A DNA stretch of 26,377 bases from Saccoglossus kowalevskii (lineage: Eukaryota; Hemichordata; Enteropneusta; Harrimaniidae), in assembly GCF_000003605.2 (NCBI RefSeq), contig NW_003142802.1:289892-316268 (forward strand), read 5' to 3'. Each line of letters opens with the position of its first letter. Within the stretch, counting starts at the first letter, position 1. This document shows, piece after piece, positions 9,095 through 21,366 of this stretch. Position numbers and translations under genes: made by a program. Below the pieces are notes generated by a model. That model ran no database searches. It saw only the letters and a list, made by a program, of their open reading frames with translations, and was not told where the DNA came from.

Positions 9095-10687
9095 AATAAT
9101 AATCATACGTGTATTCTGAATCATGCTATATATGCAAATACAGTATTATATATTGACTGCTGTGACTTATTACGACCAATACACACATGTTCCCTGGCAT
9201 TGAAAGCACATGTGTTACTAATAAAATATATTTCATAGAACTTACATTAGGCAAATTTTCCATGAATTTATATTAATATTACAAAAATTTTGCCCAAACT
9301 GGTTGGAAATAAGTTAGTTTTCAACTTTTTTTACTAGCTACAATTGTTTGACATTTTATATCTGCACCCAGTTTATTACTTTGCTCGTAAAGTTTAGAAG
9401 TTGTAGCCTTAGGTAACATTCCACATCCCTAGTAGTTTTATTGAGTTCTAGAGAAGATATTAGGCCAGCAATTAGGTATGTGTATATAAACAAGATCGTA
9501 TCTTTCCTCCATAGAAATACTGGACAGTTCTGACATTTCCAAAGCTGCACGGCTGCTCTTTTGCCATATTAGGACCTAATTGGCTTGACTGCTCTATGGT
9601 ATGATGTTTGTCTGTAAACAAATTAACATACCAGTTTAGTTGATACAGTGTTTTGTTCTATTATTTTTATTTGGTCCTGAAGAAACCATATTTAATCTAT
9701 TAGTAGCACAGGGTTTGTTATGCTCAGGGCACGTCAATTTTTTTATGTGTATGCATATTTAATTTGATTTGAGCCTTTTGTTCTTGTCGATATTACATAT
9801 TACACTCACATAAATTTAATTTTCTCATATTTCGAGTAAACTACGTGACGAACATTCATTGACATCTTCCCTTTGTATACATATACATTGAAGCACTGCA
9901 AGCAAGATGAAAATAGAATCCCATCACTGTACACAAACGATCGCACACTGCAACCCATTTTTTATTGTTATTTTGGGCCATTAAGCTATTAGAAGATGTA
10001 TAAAAATAAGGTTGTTCCCAAAAATACTGCCAAGTTTGCACTACATTGTGTATATGGGACCATACTGCCTATTTTGCATATTTTGCGATAGTAATAACCT
10101 CATAATATTAATAATAATTTTTTACTCTAACACTAAATTAGTGATTATGGGCTGAAGTTAAACAGATAACTGTTAATTACTTGAAAATATTCATATACTA
10201 TATAAGATTTTATTTTTTACATTTTGGTGTTTTTTTCTGGCGTACATGTGAATGGAATATTATTTCCACTGTTAGCAACAATTCGTTTTTCGCAGTTAGC
10301 AAAAAGATTCAAAATCATTTTGTGCTACCGAATGCACCCCTGATTTCTTCACATATGTATTCTTGACCTAAAGTTTTCTTTTCGTTCACACTTTATTCAA
10401 TTGAATACAAAAACAAATGTGTGTATGTAATCTATACATGTGTTTGTATGTGATACTAATGTGTAAATACGTGATAATACTGTTAGTAGCTTAATTATAG
10501 AGATTTAATTATTACTCTTTGTGATTTTCTCAGGCTGATTCATGTGTAATGCACTCATCATAGCTTTTTGTAAGTTTTGTTATCAGAATTTAAACATTAG
10601 CTAGAATCTATTTTGGGAAAAAATTTCAGAGCCTAAATATAAATAATATTAGCAACAGTAACCTGTATTAGTAACAGATAAGAGACC
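9095..10687. other. Intron segment without recognised feature
   Basis: AT-rich, no open frame with coding character, no paired inverted repeats or tandem arrays noticed. Confidence 0.45.
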
Positions 10688-10997
10688 ATTTTCCGTTCAC
10701 TGCGAGAATCATGCGTGAAATCGAATGTAAAAACAGGACAAACAAAGGTCATAGCGTTGTAGTGGCATCAAACATCGCGTGGGATTCGACAAACGCGAAA
10801 ATATTTTGGGGGCATTTCCATGCTTAATAATGTGCTGTCCACATTTGATGACAGACAAATATCGATTAAGTGAGGGTATTCAAAAGCAATATTCCTCTGT
10901 GGAAGATCGGCCGGTCGATGTGAGCTACGAAATTAAGAAATTTGAGTTCAAAATAAAATCGTTTGATCTCGCGAGATCTCACAGTTGAACGGAAAAT
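10688..10997. mobile_element. MITE with ATTTTCCGTTCA termini (310 bp)
   Basis: The left end reads ATTTTCCGTTCACTGCGAGA and the right end, reverse complemented, ATTTTCCGTTCAACTGTGAG, so the ends differ by one inserted base and one substitution over about 20 bases. A possible 3-bp ACC duplication flanks it (10685-10687 and 10999-11001), if one extra base belongs to the right end. The open frame at 10779-10988 lies entirely inside the element and has no known domain. A second, truncated copy is at 24461. Confidence 0.75.
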
Positions 10998-13900
10998 CAC
11001 CTGATCTTTACCTATTTGGTGGTTCACTAATAAAGATTAGAATTATTTAACCCACTCCCTGTCATGTGACCCCACTGCTATAACATTTTGTGATTTCCAT
11101 GGACTCGTGAAAATTTTCCTTACTGTACTCTGTACGTGTATGTTACATAACTTACATGTATATACATGATAATATGCAACATCTAGAAATAAAATTTGTT
11201 GCTAACAAAAATTTAATTTCCACTTGTCTACATGTTAAGTGCTGTTTACTTGTGTCTAATATAAATACATTTATTATTTAGTACATGTACCTCAAAGTTT
11301 AGTATTTTAATTTCCCAAATCCACATCTCTGGATTTCTGTGGTGTAAAATTTTATAAACGCGGTATTTATTATTTGTGTTACTCAGTGAAATCATCTGTT
11401 TTGTACAGTGTTATTGTGATTTACACAGACCTACTGTACGTGCAAACCTGACTAATTTTAGCGCTTTATTTGATTGCCATTATGTGCCCCCAAATTTGAG
11501 GTTATTTGCCTTTGCTCTGCCCTTTCCTTGCTTGAAAAACGACGTAATTTGAATGCTTAAGAATTCAATTGTCGTATTGTTGGAACGTCCTGCTCCCGAC
11601 CTCATTGTTGAAAACCTTTTCAGCATTAAGCATGCTAATGACTTGCTCATTTCTTTTATTCATACTGCAAAAAAAGGTGTAGAATTGGGTCTCCTTTTTT
11701 TTCAATACCTGTTGCATGGGTATATCTGAAACGTAGATTTTTTTAAATCCAGCAAGTGGAATGGTTTAACCCACAGTACAATGCAAGCCATTCAGAATGC
11801 CCATATGTAGTATTGTGTTTGAAGTACTTTACTTTGGGGATGGAAATTAAATTGTGGGCAAAGTGAATCTAGCTTTTCAAGACATGGGTGACCTGAATAA
11901 CAATAGCGAAAAATCAAAACAACTCATGAGAAGAGTTTGACATGCGAACAAGTTGTTAAGTTACTGTGAACATGCACCCTGCTGTGGTGTATTGCCACTC
12001 AGTTTTGAAGTACCGGTACATGGTTTAAGTCGTCATTAAACTTGTTGTGTTTTGGCAAAGGACATTTTGTTTTTATAAAGGTGTATTCATGCCTTTCAAA
12101 CCTGCTTGCTGCTCTGTTGACGAATCGATGTAAAATGTCATCGATCATGTGACCTGTGAAAGCGCTAGAAAGTTGAGAATGTTGTCTTTATTTGTTGAAA
12201 TTTTTAAAAAAACAATTCAATAAACTATGCGAGTTCTTGCTTGTGGTACTTTGGAACGTCCAGGTAACTTCCTGTTCAGATTTTTTGCCTTGACTGCCCC
12301 ACCTGCCTTGCAAGTCGCAATATTCAATAATTCACACTATTTAACCCCCACCTAGCATACATCTGCACAGTGCTTTGTGGTGATTTCCAAACAGTTCTTG
12401 GTGAAGATAATAAAAACTCTTTCTATTGGTCTTATTTTTGAAATCTAAATAAGTATACTTTTTTCCACAGTATAATTAAGTACTGAGTACTTCCAATACT
12501 GCTTTCCTAATATTTAACATGGCTTTAATATCGTATTTGCTCTATTAGTAACACATGTTGCAAAGGTGTTGTATGGTCAAAACAAGCCATTTTGGGAGCG
12601 TCATCATCTATCAAATGTAATTTTTGGATGTGCTGCAATCGTAGGAGAGCTTCTAACAGAACAAATACGACAAATGTTTATTTTCTCTGTTCAATACAGT
12701 CTTGTATAATCACTGTAGACAGATGTGGAGTTTTGTTTTGATACAATATATTCTATAAATACTTGATTTGAATAATTCAACAAACATTGGCATACTGTTT
12801 CTCGTTGAAACATTTAAGGCCCAAACGTTCACATAAAAAGAGAAAAATTGTTCTTTGTATGTGACATATTGTGCTTTAGTTGAATAAAAGAGTTTAAGGG
12901 AAGTGTAATTAACAATGCAAGCTTACAATAACAATGTGTTCATTCTTTTAAAAGTCAAGCCACTATAATAGCAGAACCACTGTGTGATATTACTAAGTTT
13001 GAATGGAAGCTTGCGGTGTTACTTTATATAAGTGTTCGTTAAAACATAAAATGGGTCTTAACAAATTTGAATCTTTGAAACTGTTGTTTGGAGATAAAAC
13101 TTTATTGTAGTTGTATTGTCACAATCTTGATTGATTCTCTCAGCCACCAATAAAAATATATATATATTTAATCTGCTTTTAACACCTTTTGGAGCTTTTG
13201 TTTGTCATAATTTTAGGAAAATGTGATTTTTTATGAAAAATCAAAATAAGAACATAATTTCAATGATAATTTTAAAAATAATTAAAAAAAATTTGGACAA
13301 TAAATTTTCTGGATCTAAATTATGTTGCCTATATTGTTATGTTCTTTTGTCAGGATTCATCACATAAATTTTGAACTATTTGGTGGTTTGCTAATGTAGG
13401 GTAGATTTAGTTAAAAAAAATACATTTTAGCTTAAATGAAATGTTAAATTAGTGCACCATATTTATTCTATTAGAAGCACATCATTTTAATACGTAAATG
13501 ATCTTCCATTCAGACTAATTTGAACTTTGTATTTGTTGAGATAAAATTTTTTGAAAAATGGTACATGAATACATGTTGACAAAATTAACATTAATTAAGA
13601 AACATGATCTATGATATAAATTGCCATCATTTTTGTATTGATAAATAAATATACATCAAGTAGGTCCAAATCAAAGCCGATGTAATATGCCACTGCGGCA
13701 CAAATATCATGCAATTAGTGTAAAAACAATAGAAATCAGGGGTCACACATGATTTTTGTCTGTGTACATACAATTTAAATTTTTTCCTGAAGACCTTCTC
13801 AGCAGTCAACAAAGTCAACTTTTTTGGAACAGGCTTTTAGCCAGCCACCTGTTGACCTGTCATTTTAGATGATTCAACATGCTATAGTCAACTTTTTGAT

Positions 13901-14430
13901 TGAAAATTCCTCGTTTTCACAAAATAACAATCCTCTAAAAACAGGCTTACAGACTAGAAACTACAATCTTACATTTCATTATAGATTTTAGACAAGCACT
14001 TTTCATTTCCTGACTATGGTAGATTCCATTTTGACTCAGGTTTCCACCACCTGTTCCCCCTTTTCATCACCAATTCACAAAATAGTCTCCACTTTTCCTA
14101 TGAAGGTTGGGACAAAAATAGCCAATTTTTTGGGTAAAAACTGAAAATTTACTCACATTTTGCCTGTTGATAGGTTTCATTCCCAGTGGAAATGTGAAGA
14201 AAAATTTGGGGAGCACACTGATCTAAATTCAAAGATTATCACAATGGTAGAATCAATTTGATACAAAACAAGGTTGATTCACTCATCCTTTTCATTTCAA
14301 AACTGACAGTAAATATCGTAAGATAAAAATATAGCTCCTGTTCTTGCCAAGAATTATGCTGGCGTATGATATACTATTCAGGTCAATGATCATAAGCAAC
14401 CACTAACTGATATTAATATAAGCATGATTG
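10998..14430. other. Intron segment without recognised feature
   Basis: Long AT-rich stretch with no credible exon. Small palindromes occur (AAGTACTGAGTACTT near 12479; TACCGGTA near 12011), as does a short TA run near 13160. The C- and T-rich segment at about 14030-14120 is less AT-rich, but I see nothing definable in it. Confidence 0.4.
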
Positions 14431-14533
14431 GTGTTGTCAGGGTAGAGGTAACCAGTGAGTTCAGCAGGGGTGAAGACTCCCCAGATCAGATCGCTATTAT
14501 TAGTAACTGTATCACACGAGTCTCAGACTGCAT

Positions 14534-14547
14534 GTAACCATGGTAAC
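14534..14547. promoter_or_regulatory. Possible RFX X-box (palindromic)
   Basis: GTAACCATGGTAAC is a perfect 14-bp palindrome matching the X-box form GTNRCC-N2-RGYAAC bound by RFX factors, regulators of ciliary genes. It lies in the large intron. About 70 bases downstream is a paired E-box, ACAGGTGTACCACCTGT (14618-14634). The match to the consensus is direct; function is inference. Confidence 0.4.
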
Positions 14548-14617
14548 ACTGTTCTGGCAATCATCCATACTATAAAAATAATATACTGTTCTGAGATGAG
14601 ACAAGTACTGATAATTA

Positions 14618-14634
14618 ACAGGTGTACCACCTGT
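14618..14634. promoter_or_regulatory. Paired E-boxes (CAGGTG / CACCTG)
   Basis: ACAGGTG and CACCTGT face each other across three bases, a form bound by Snail, ZEB or bHLH factors. A single occurrence, so weak evidence. Confidence 0.3.
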
Positions 14635-14880
14635 AAATCTTAGATGATCAGGTCGAATATAATCACTGACAGTTCTTGTACATATACGTCTAATAGTAAA
14701 TGTGTTTGTATAGCCTTTAGTGTACTACTTTACACCATTCCACTAATGCCCAGATATGTTGCTAATATTTCATAACCATTCAGTTTACATGCACATGTAT
14801 GCATACATAAAATCTTTGTTTATTAGCTTACGAGTAAATGTTGCTTATAAGGAATTCCCCATAATCTGAAGGAAAATGAC

Positions 14881-14940
14881 ATCTGCTGCAGTCTTATTGG
14901 TCAACTGTCAATCTGCTGCAGTCTTATTGGTCAACTAACA
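14881..14940. repeat. 30-bp tandem duplication
   Basis: Two adjacent 30-bp copies starting ATCTGCTGCAGTCTTATTGG differ only near their ends (GTCA versus AACA). Each contains an inverted CCAAT box (ATTGG). Confidence 0.9.
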
Positions 14941-15465
14941 ATCACTTGTTTAGTCTGATCCTTAGGAATATGGGTCAAATATTGTCAATGACAAAAACTG
15001 ACAAGTGACACCCCAACCCCTGTACATTTTACATGGTTGCGCCAACCTTCTTTCTTTCTCAGCCATGTTTACAGATGAACACATACGTATACCTACAAAA
15101 GCATTATTTGTAATTACACCCACCCACCTGCACACAAAACCATCCTCCCTCCTGAATTCTCAGCTTGTCTACAAACAATTCCTTACATATTTACTTGATT
15201 TCTATATTTCCTGGCCATTGATGCAATTACCTGATAATAAGGAATGTGTTGATTGAGAATACCAGAGTTGAATGTTTCAAATTCCCTGCTACCGCATATT
15301 GTTATTGTTGTTATTATTGAGCTTATTTGTCAATACAGTTATGTAAGCAGTAAGAAGGTTTTACCGAAATAAAGAAGTAGTTTTTGACAAATTGGTGGTG
15401 AAATAATTGACCTGTGAGTCACATTGCATATGCTACATCAATCTTAATGGGTAATAGAGATATGA

Positions 15466-16420
15466 ATCATATTGATTCTAGGCTATACATGTATGTATTC
15501 AAATATTAAGATATTACTAGAATTTTACCTGGGAATTAAAATGAGGGAAATATTGAGTGGGATGCCATATTGATTCTAGGCTATACAAGTATGTATTCAA
15601 ACAAGATATTACTAGCATTGTACCTAGGCATTAGAGTGAGGGGAATACAGAGTTGAATGCCATATTGATTCTAGGCTATACATGTATGTATTCAAACAAG
15701 ATATTTCTAGCACTGTACCTAGGCATTAGAATGAGGGGAATATAAAGTGGAACGCCATATTGATTCTAGGCTATACATGTATGTATTCAAACAAGATATT
15801 ACTAGCATTGTACCTAGGCATTAGAGTGAGGGGAATACAGAGTTGAATGCCATATTGATTCTAGGCTATACAAGTATGTATTCAAACAAGATATTACTAG
15901 CATTGTACCTAGGCATTAGAGTGAGGGGAATACAGAGTTGAATGCCATATTGATTCTAGGCTATACATGTATGTATTCAAACAAGATATTACTAGCATTG
16001 TACCTAGGCATTGGAGTGAGGGGAATATAGAGTGGAACGCCATATTGATTCTAGGCTATACATGTATGTATTCAAACAAGATATTTCTAGCATTGTACCT
16101 AGGCATTGGAGTGAGGGGAATATAGAGTTGAATGCCATATTGATTCTAGGCTATACATGTATGTATTCAAACAAGATATTACTAGCATTGTACCTAGGCA
16201 TTGGAGTGAGGGGAATACAGAGTTGAATGCCATATTGATTCTAGGCTATACATGTATGTATTCAAACAAGATATTACTAGCATTGTACCTCGGCATTGGA
16301 GTGAGGGGAATATAAAGTGGAACGCCATATTGATTCTAGGCTATATTAATGCAAACAATGAGATAATGTCAGCATTGTTAGTATAGTAGTGTACTTTGAG
16401 TGGAATGCTGCATAGATTGT
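15466..16420. repeat. 95-bp minisatellite
   Basis: Eight units of exactly 95 bp start at 15564, 15659, 15754, 15849, 15944, 16039, 16134 and 16229. A diverged unit precedes them (from 15466, about 98 bp) and a decayed one follows (from 16324). Unit ends come in two types, ACAGAGTTGAATGCC and ATAAAGTGGAACGCC, interspersed along the array, with one mixed junction at 16134. Central units are almost identical while the outer ones have diverged, as expected of unequal exchange. The period is not a multiple of three, so the open frame at 16032-16226 is incidental. Confidence 0.95.
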
Positions 16421-16599
16421 AGGGTAACCTAGTGAACGGAGGAATACGTGGAACAATAATTACTGATGAATGGTAATAGTACAGAAAGGTGTCACTAGTT
16501 CACTCATAGCAAGGTTAATAAACTAGAAATAAACTTCAGTCAAGAAAATAAAATTTGAAAGTCAAACAGCTTATATGCAGGAAAATGTAGACTTGATTA

Positions 16600-16748
16600 T
16601 TGTATTTTAGTTTTAACTTACTTTCACTGACAAATTTATTTTCGCAATTTCTTCATAAATTAGGAAAAAGTGTGAAAATAAAATATACATAAAATTATTG
16701 TTAATAATAGCGAAATTAAAACCCTGTGAGAAATTAATGCATTTACAG
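16600..16748. mobile_element. Degenerate MITE of the CTGTAAA family
   Basis: The right end (GCGAAATTAAAACCCTGTGA, then ATTTACAG followed by TA) closely resembles the right end of the element at 20935-21131. The left end is poorly preserved (TTGTATTTTAGTTTTAAC, with TTTTCGCAATTT inside). Left limit uncertain. Confidence 0.45.
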
Positions 16749-16750
16749 TA

Positions 16751-18430
16751 GATATTAATGCTCTGATGTCATTTTGAAGTATTTCTAAAACCTTTTGAAA
16801 AATAGTAGTTTTGAGTTCCGTTCTTACCTCTGCTGTAAATATGCCAGGAACCAGACAAACCAGCTAATAAATTGCACGAGCTAGAAATCGCCCCCCTCCC
16901 TCCCACTCATGAACAAAAATGACTGATGGCGCTGTAACTTGAAACTCATCTATAATTCATTCATATTGTCATGATATTAACAGACATTTTTCACAATTTA
17001 TGACGCAACTCTTATCATAGTCTCTGTAATTCAGATGGCTTTTGGTCAAAAGTTAGGATTATTTAATTATCATTTTGCTAAAAATGTTCAGGATACCATT
17101 TTAAAAAAGGCGACAGGAGTTGGTAATGTTGATAAAATGTTTGTCTGTCATGTTTACCGTTACCTTTTGGCAATGTTTTGCACACATAATATATTTTTGG
17201 TAATTCTTTCGTTAGGGTAAATTAAAAAAAAAAAAAATATGCAGATTTATTTTGTTAAAGTTAACAAAAGTTGGCCGGCATCTTTGAATGTGATGAGTGT
17301 TGATTGTCATCAAAATTTACATGTTAACTTATAGACTGTCATAAAGCCAGCATTCTTTTCATCTGTCTAGTGTTGTGATCAAGATCGTCTGTGCCAATGC
17401 AATTTGAGATGATTATGAATTATACATTTGTTAATTTGAGCCTATATTAATGCATTTACTTTGTAAGTGATGCCAAAGACAGTGCAATATTTATTTATTC
17501 AATTATCCAAATTATCTTGAACCGTATAGTCTTGAATTATTTAAGCTTCGCTAGATCCCGCTATGACGTCAATTGTTGTGAATAGCTGAGAGGAAAAACA
17601 TGATCAGGTCCATGTTTTTGTATTGAGAACCAGAATGTAGAAAAGTATCTGGGTGGAATTACATTGCCTAAGTATGTCAGCTATTTGCTGCTAGCCATGA
17701 CAATTCTTCTTTTGAGTCTGGTCATGGGAGTTTAGGCAGTGTACAAAGGAGTTTTCATATGCGTTCTCGCTGTTCTTGTGTATCGTATTGTGGATTATGT
17801 TATGTTTACGCTGTGATAATAATTTCATGTAATTAGACTACTTTATGGGCTGTTGCAACTATTCTAACTTCTTTAAAATTTGTATAAAACCTTTCCTATG
17901 TCTTAACTTCTGTTATTGGTTGTGATTACTGTATTTATCTGTTAGGGATTATTAAAATGCGCACACAAAAAGACATTATCTCTACGTTAACTGTCTCACA
18001 TTGTTGCAGAAGCACTTTAAGTCTTCATCTAGTCCTCATGCCAAAATTTTAATAGTATGAAATAATCAGCAACTTCCACAATGTGTATAATGCGGCACTT
18101 CAGCTGCAAATACGCTAGACCATTACGAAGTCCCAATGTCAGTCTTTTGCATATTCAATATGCATCCAAGCAACTTTTGCTACATTGTTGATTTTAACTA
18201 TTGAAATGTATATATATATCACTAGAATGTTTAAGCAATGTATTTTCTGGGATGTTAATGCATGGTGCTACATATTATTTTTTTTTTCCTTTATCATATT
18301 ACTGACAAGTGTGAAATTCAGAGAATAAAATCATTTAAAATTCTCTCTTCTCAAAACTCATAAAATTTACAAAATTTGTTTTTCAGGAAATTAAAGATAT
18401 TCATATGAGCTCAGAATGTTTGTTAAATTG
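16751..18430. other. Intron segment without recognised gene
   Basis: Contains an A-run at about 17223-17236 and a CRE-like site at 17564. The ATG-started 61-codon frame at 17035-17220 ends just before the A-run but has no recognisable motif and no good splice sites. It is treated as chance. Confidence 0.4.
17564..17571. promoter_or_regulatory. CRE-like palindrome
   Basis: TGACGTCA, the full cAMP-response-element core bound by CREB/ATF factors. An 8-bp match in AT-rich DNA is mildly unexpected but may be chance. Confidence 0.25.
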
Positions 18431-18460
18431 TTGGTTAAGTTCCCAGGAACATCCTGCAAA
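18431..18460 (+). repeat. 30-bp segment shared in inverted orientation with 21210-21239
   Basis: The segment starting TTGGTTAAGTTCCCAGGAAC matches the reverse complement of 21210-21239 with one mismatch in 30 bases. It is a fragment of an unknown dispersed repeat. Confidence 0.7.
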
Positions 18461-19430
18461 CATGGACAAATTATGTTTGTTTAGATGTGAAAGATAACAA
18501 AGTTGGTGCTCAAGTTATATTGCTGAAGCCTTTCTCTAGTCAAAGTTGAAGTGCAGTTAAAATTAGGATAGATGAAAGTCAGAAAAAAACAAACAAAAAA
18601 ACTGCTTAAACTCAGCTTTCATGTCTTTCAAATTTGAGCAAGCGTTCAAATTGTGCTATGGTGCATCAAATAGCACTACACCCCTCTCTCTTAATTGTTC
18701 CATGCTTTGTTCGCTATGAAAAGTCAAACCATTTTGGCTTTTTACCCCAAGATGAACACAGGCATGGTTGATCAGATCTGCTCTGAGTTCCCTTGTTCTG
18801 AATACTTGGAACTTTTGAAAAAAGAACTACGTGAAACCAACACGTGAATAAAACCATTGAAATTTGATCACTGGGCAGTGACAGCTTTTTTCAAAGTCAA
18901 TGGCCAGCCACGAGACATTTAATGTGCCCTCTCTTTTAACAGGACTGAGTCAATGAAATCCTCTAAATTCAAGTTCATGGGTCTGCTTGTTTACTACTGA
19001 AGAGAAAGCTAGTTTTCCTAGAATGAATAAAGATTGTATGTGGCTGTATAAAGTGACTTTTGAAGTCACTAACTATTTAAACTTTAAGATCAGCGTATAA
19101 TTTTCTGTCCCAATCATGCACCAATGAATTACTTGTGTCAAGAAAATTCATGGCTGCATCAAATCGGCCTAGAGGGCACATGCACTAGACCTACCATGGT
19201 GAATAGGTTCTTGCTTTAGTCGATGTTTTGATCAAACTTCTAAAACATTCTCATGTCTTTCGGGCAAATACAAATTCCTACTTAAACAACCTCTTTAAAA
19301 TTGAGACTACTGTAATTGTCAAGGCTTGTCCAATGCATGAGAGCTCTAAGTTTGAAGTAAATCGGTAAGCAAGGGCTTCGTCAAGTAAAAATAGATACTA
19401 ATTGATCACATGCATGTATATTTCATAAAC
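18461..19430. other. Intron segment without recognised feature
   Basis: Slightly less AT-rich than its surroundings. A short inverted pair, TGTGCCCTCT near 18928 and AGAGGGCACA near 19168, could mark an old inserted element, but neither flanking duplications nor longer arms are visible. Confidence 0.35.
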
Positions 19431-19433
19431 TAC

Positions 19434-19611
19434 TGTAAAATCTGCATTAGAAGCTGCATTCCTAATAGAAGTCGCACCCATTCTTTTTGAATAATTGAGA
19501 ACCAAAAATTCACTATTTCTCATATGTTTAGGTGCTCTAATAAAAGCCGCATCTTCTCTATTGGATTGTACTATTTTAATAGAAGCCGCGATTTCTAATG
19601 CAGATTTTACA
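19434..19611. mobile_element. MITE with perfect 19-bp terminal inverted repeats (178 bp)
   Basis: TGTAAAATCTGCATTAGAA at the left is the exact reverse complement of the right end. Internal AATAGAAGYCGC-like segments recur three or four times, as if the element were made of a short repeated unit. No clear target duplication. A weakly similar stretch lies at 23891-23940. Confidence 0.75.
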
Positions 19612-19614
19612 TTT

Positions 19615-20930
19615 GTGTATATTGGAAAACTTGTCAGCTAAAATAAAATAATGGTTTTCTATAGAAGGCAGTTCTTGGTAAATTCATAGAATTTATAAAA
19701 AATTATTCTGAAAAATGTATAAAAATATTTTCAGAACTACAGTTTGGGACTTCAAGTTTCTTTTTTTATCTTCAAAATAAATTAAAATATTTTTAGTTAC
19801 TTCTTCATTGTGCTAGTGTGACTGCAAAATCTACTTTGTCTGCAATGGAGTTGTATGGCATTATGTTACAGTCCTGTTTCTGTAATGTATAAATTTCTCA
19901 GCAATTTTTGAAATGTTTGTACTTTTGGTATATGTTGTACATTCCTGCTACTATTTTCATAATTTCTTAAATCTAAAATAAAAAATACACCAAAAACACA
20001 CCATATGGTCTTTTAACTAAACACGTTCTTATATTTAAAAAAAGTTGTTTATATAAAGTTGTTCGGCACCTCTGACATCCATGTTGTATGAGAAATTCCA
20101 ACATGTAATTACAAAAGTGGAAAACAACGTCATTAAGATTAAAAAATCAGGCTTGTTACTTTTTCCAGAGCCTTATTATTTAAATTATCTCAACAACGTC
20201 AGTTTGATATCACATGACGCATACTTGCGCAAATTATCTTGTTGACACTACTGCATTTAGTGATATCGTTTAGTTTCGTGCATGCTGCGCGTGTTGACCT
20301 AAGGTCTGTTAATTATATTAACGAAATTGAAATCACCTTCTTGTAATGTATGGAGCTTGAAATATCATGATACAATCGTATTTTCTTACTAAGCATTTAG
20401 TTATGTAATGCAGTCATTGGCCTGTTATCACGGCCTCAATCATGTTGTACATGTAGTAGACTGTCAACCACAATGTAAAAAACATTTGAATATGAAACTA
20501 GCATAAATAAATATTAAAATTAATCTAGACCTAGTTTCTGTGGAATGTTCTCAATACCGTACCAATAAAATCAGTATTGATCAAATTGAAAAACATGCAA
20601 GATAAATTAAACAATGGATTTTCAATACATTGGGAAAAATGGAATATTGATGCCAGCAGGAGAAAAAATAAACTAAGCTAAAAACTTATTGACTTAAGCA
20701 GGGAAACTATTGATGAATTTCAATTAAATAAAGCATAACTAATTCAGTTTTATCTGGAGTAATAAATTCATGTCAATCTGTAGTTTTGATAAATAGGTTT
20801 CAGGCCAAATGGAGCACAATCATTCTGCTGGGTGCAGTGACTTATGGATGTGCTGTCATCATTGAGGTCAAGCACTGACTTCTCTTCAACGCTTGCCTCT
20901 GCAAGTTGTTTACATTACAACATACTGTAA
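19615..20930. other. Intron segment without recognised feature
   Basis: AT-rich. A 63-base open stretch at 20802-20864 between a weak TTTCAG acceptor and a GAG|GTCAAG-like donor is discussed under rejected items. Confidence 0.4.
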
Positions 20931-20934
20931 AATG

Positions 20935-21131
20935 ACTAATTTTCACTGGGTTTAAATTTCGCTGATTTAGCATTTCAGGGATAATCAGTGGGTTTTAAAT
21001 TCACGGTTTTACCATTTAGATAATGTGTTCTATGCTCAATTTTACATATTCACTGGGTTTTAATTTAGCGCATTTTCCATTCAGCAAAATAAGCAAAATT
21101 AAAATCCAGTGAATAGATAACCCATTTACAG
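20935..21131. mobile_element. TA-flanked CTGTAAA MITE, copy A (197 bp)
   Basis: Begins CTGTAAAATG and ends CATTTACAG, flanked by TA on both sides (20933-20934, 21132-21133). The imperfect inverted ends extend inward through TTCACTGG-GTTTAAATTT and its counterpart. A TTCACTGGGTTT segment recurs inside, so the element has internal repetition. TA flanks suggest a Tc1/mariner-type mover, by inference. Confidence 0.75.
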
Positions 21132-21209
21132 TACATTGAAGACAATGCTTAACAGACGTGACAGTGACCATTTCTGTTTACGCACAAATTTCAGGATGTC
21201 CTAGCTCCC

Positions 21210-21239
21210 TTTGCAGGATGTTCTTGGGAACTTAACCAA
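21210..21239 (-). repeat. 30-bp segment paired with 18431-18460
   Basis: Reverse complement of the 18431 segment with a single mismatch; it lies between two CTGTAAA MITEs. Confidence 0.7.
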
Positions 21240-21366
21240 GAAAGTTTTAACTAAAATCGACTATCAGGATCTGGGTGTGGGGTTTGGGGATTAACATGTA
21301 TTGAATGTGAGAACTCATGGTTTCTGGCAAACATTTTGAGGCTTGCATAAATTGGCAAATGCAGTA

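Noticed and set aside
10779-10988. 69-codon frame at 10.8 kb
   Set aside because: It lies wholly within the 310-bp MITE and ends in its terminal repeat.
17035-17220. ATG-started 61-codon frame followed by an A-run, suggesting a retrocopy
   Set aside because: No domain or target duplication; the A-run is short and common in this AT-rich DNA.
18387-18498. Possible exon after TTTTTCAG, beginning EIKDIHMSSE
   Set aside because: Open only in phase 0, which does not fit the phase-1 end of the first exon. It includes the 30-bp repeat shared with 21210-21239 and lacks a strong donor.
20802-20864. 63-base open stretch reading AKWSTIILLGAVTYGCAVII between acceptor- and donor-like sites
   Set aside because: The acceptor lacks a pyrimidine tract and the donor (GTCAAG) is weak; in the phase required by the first exon it meets a stop.
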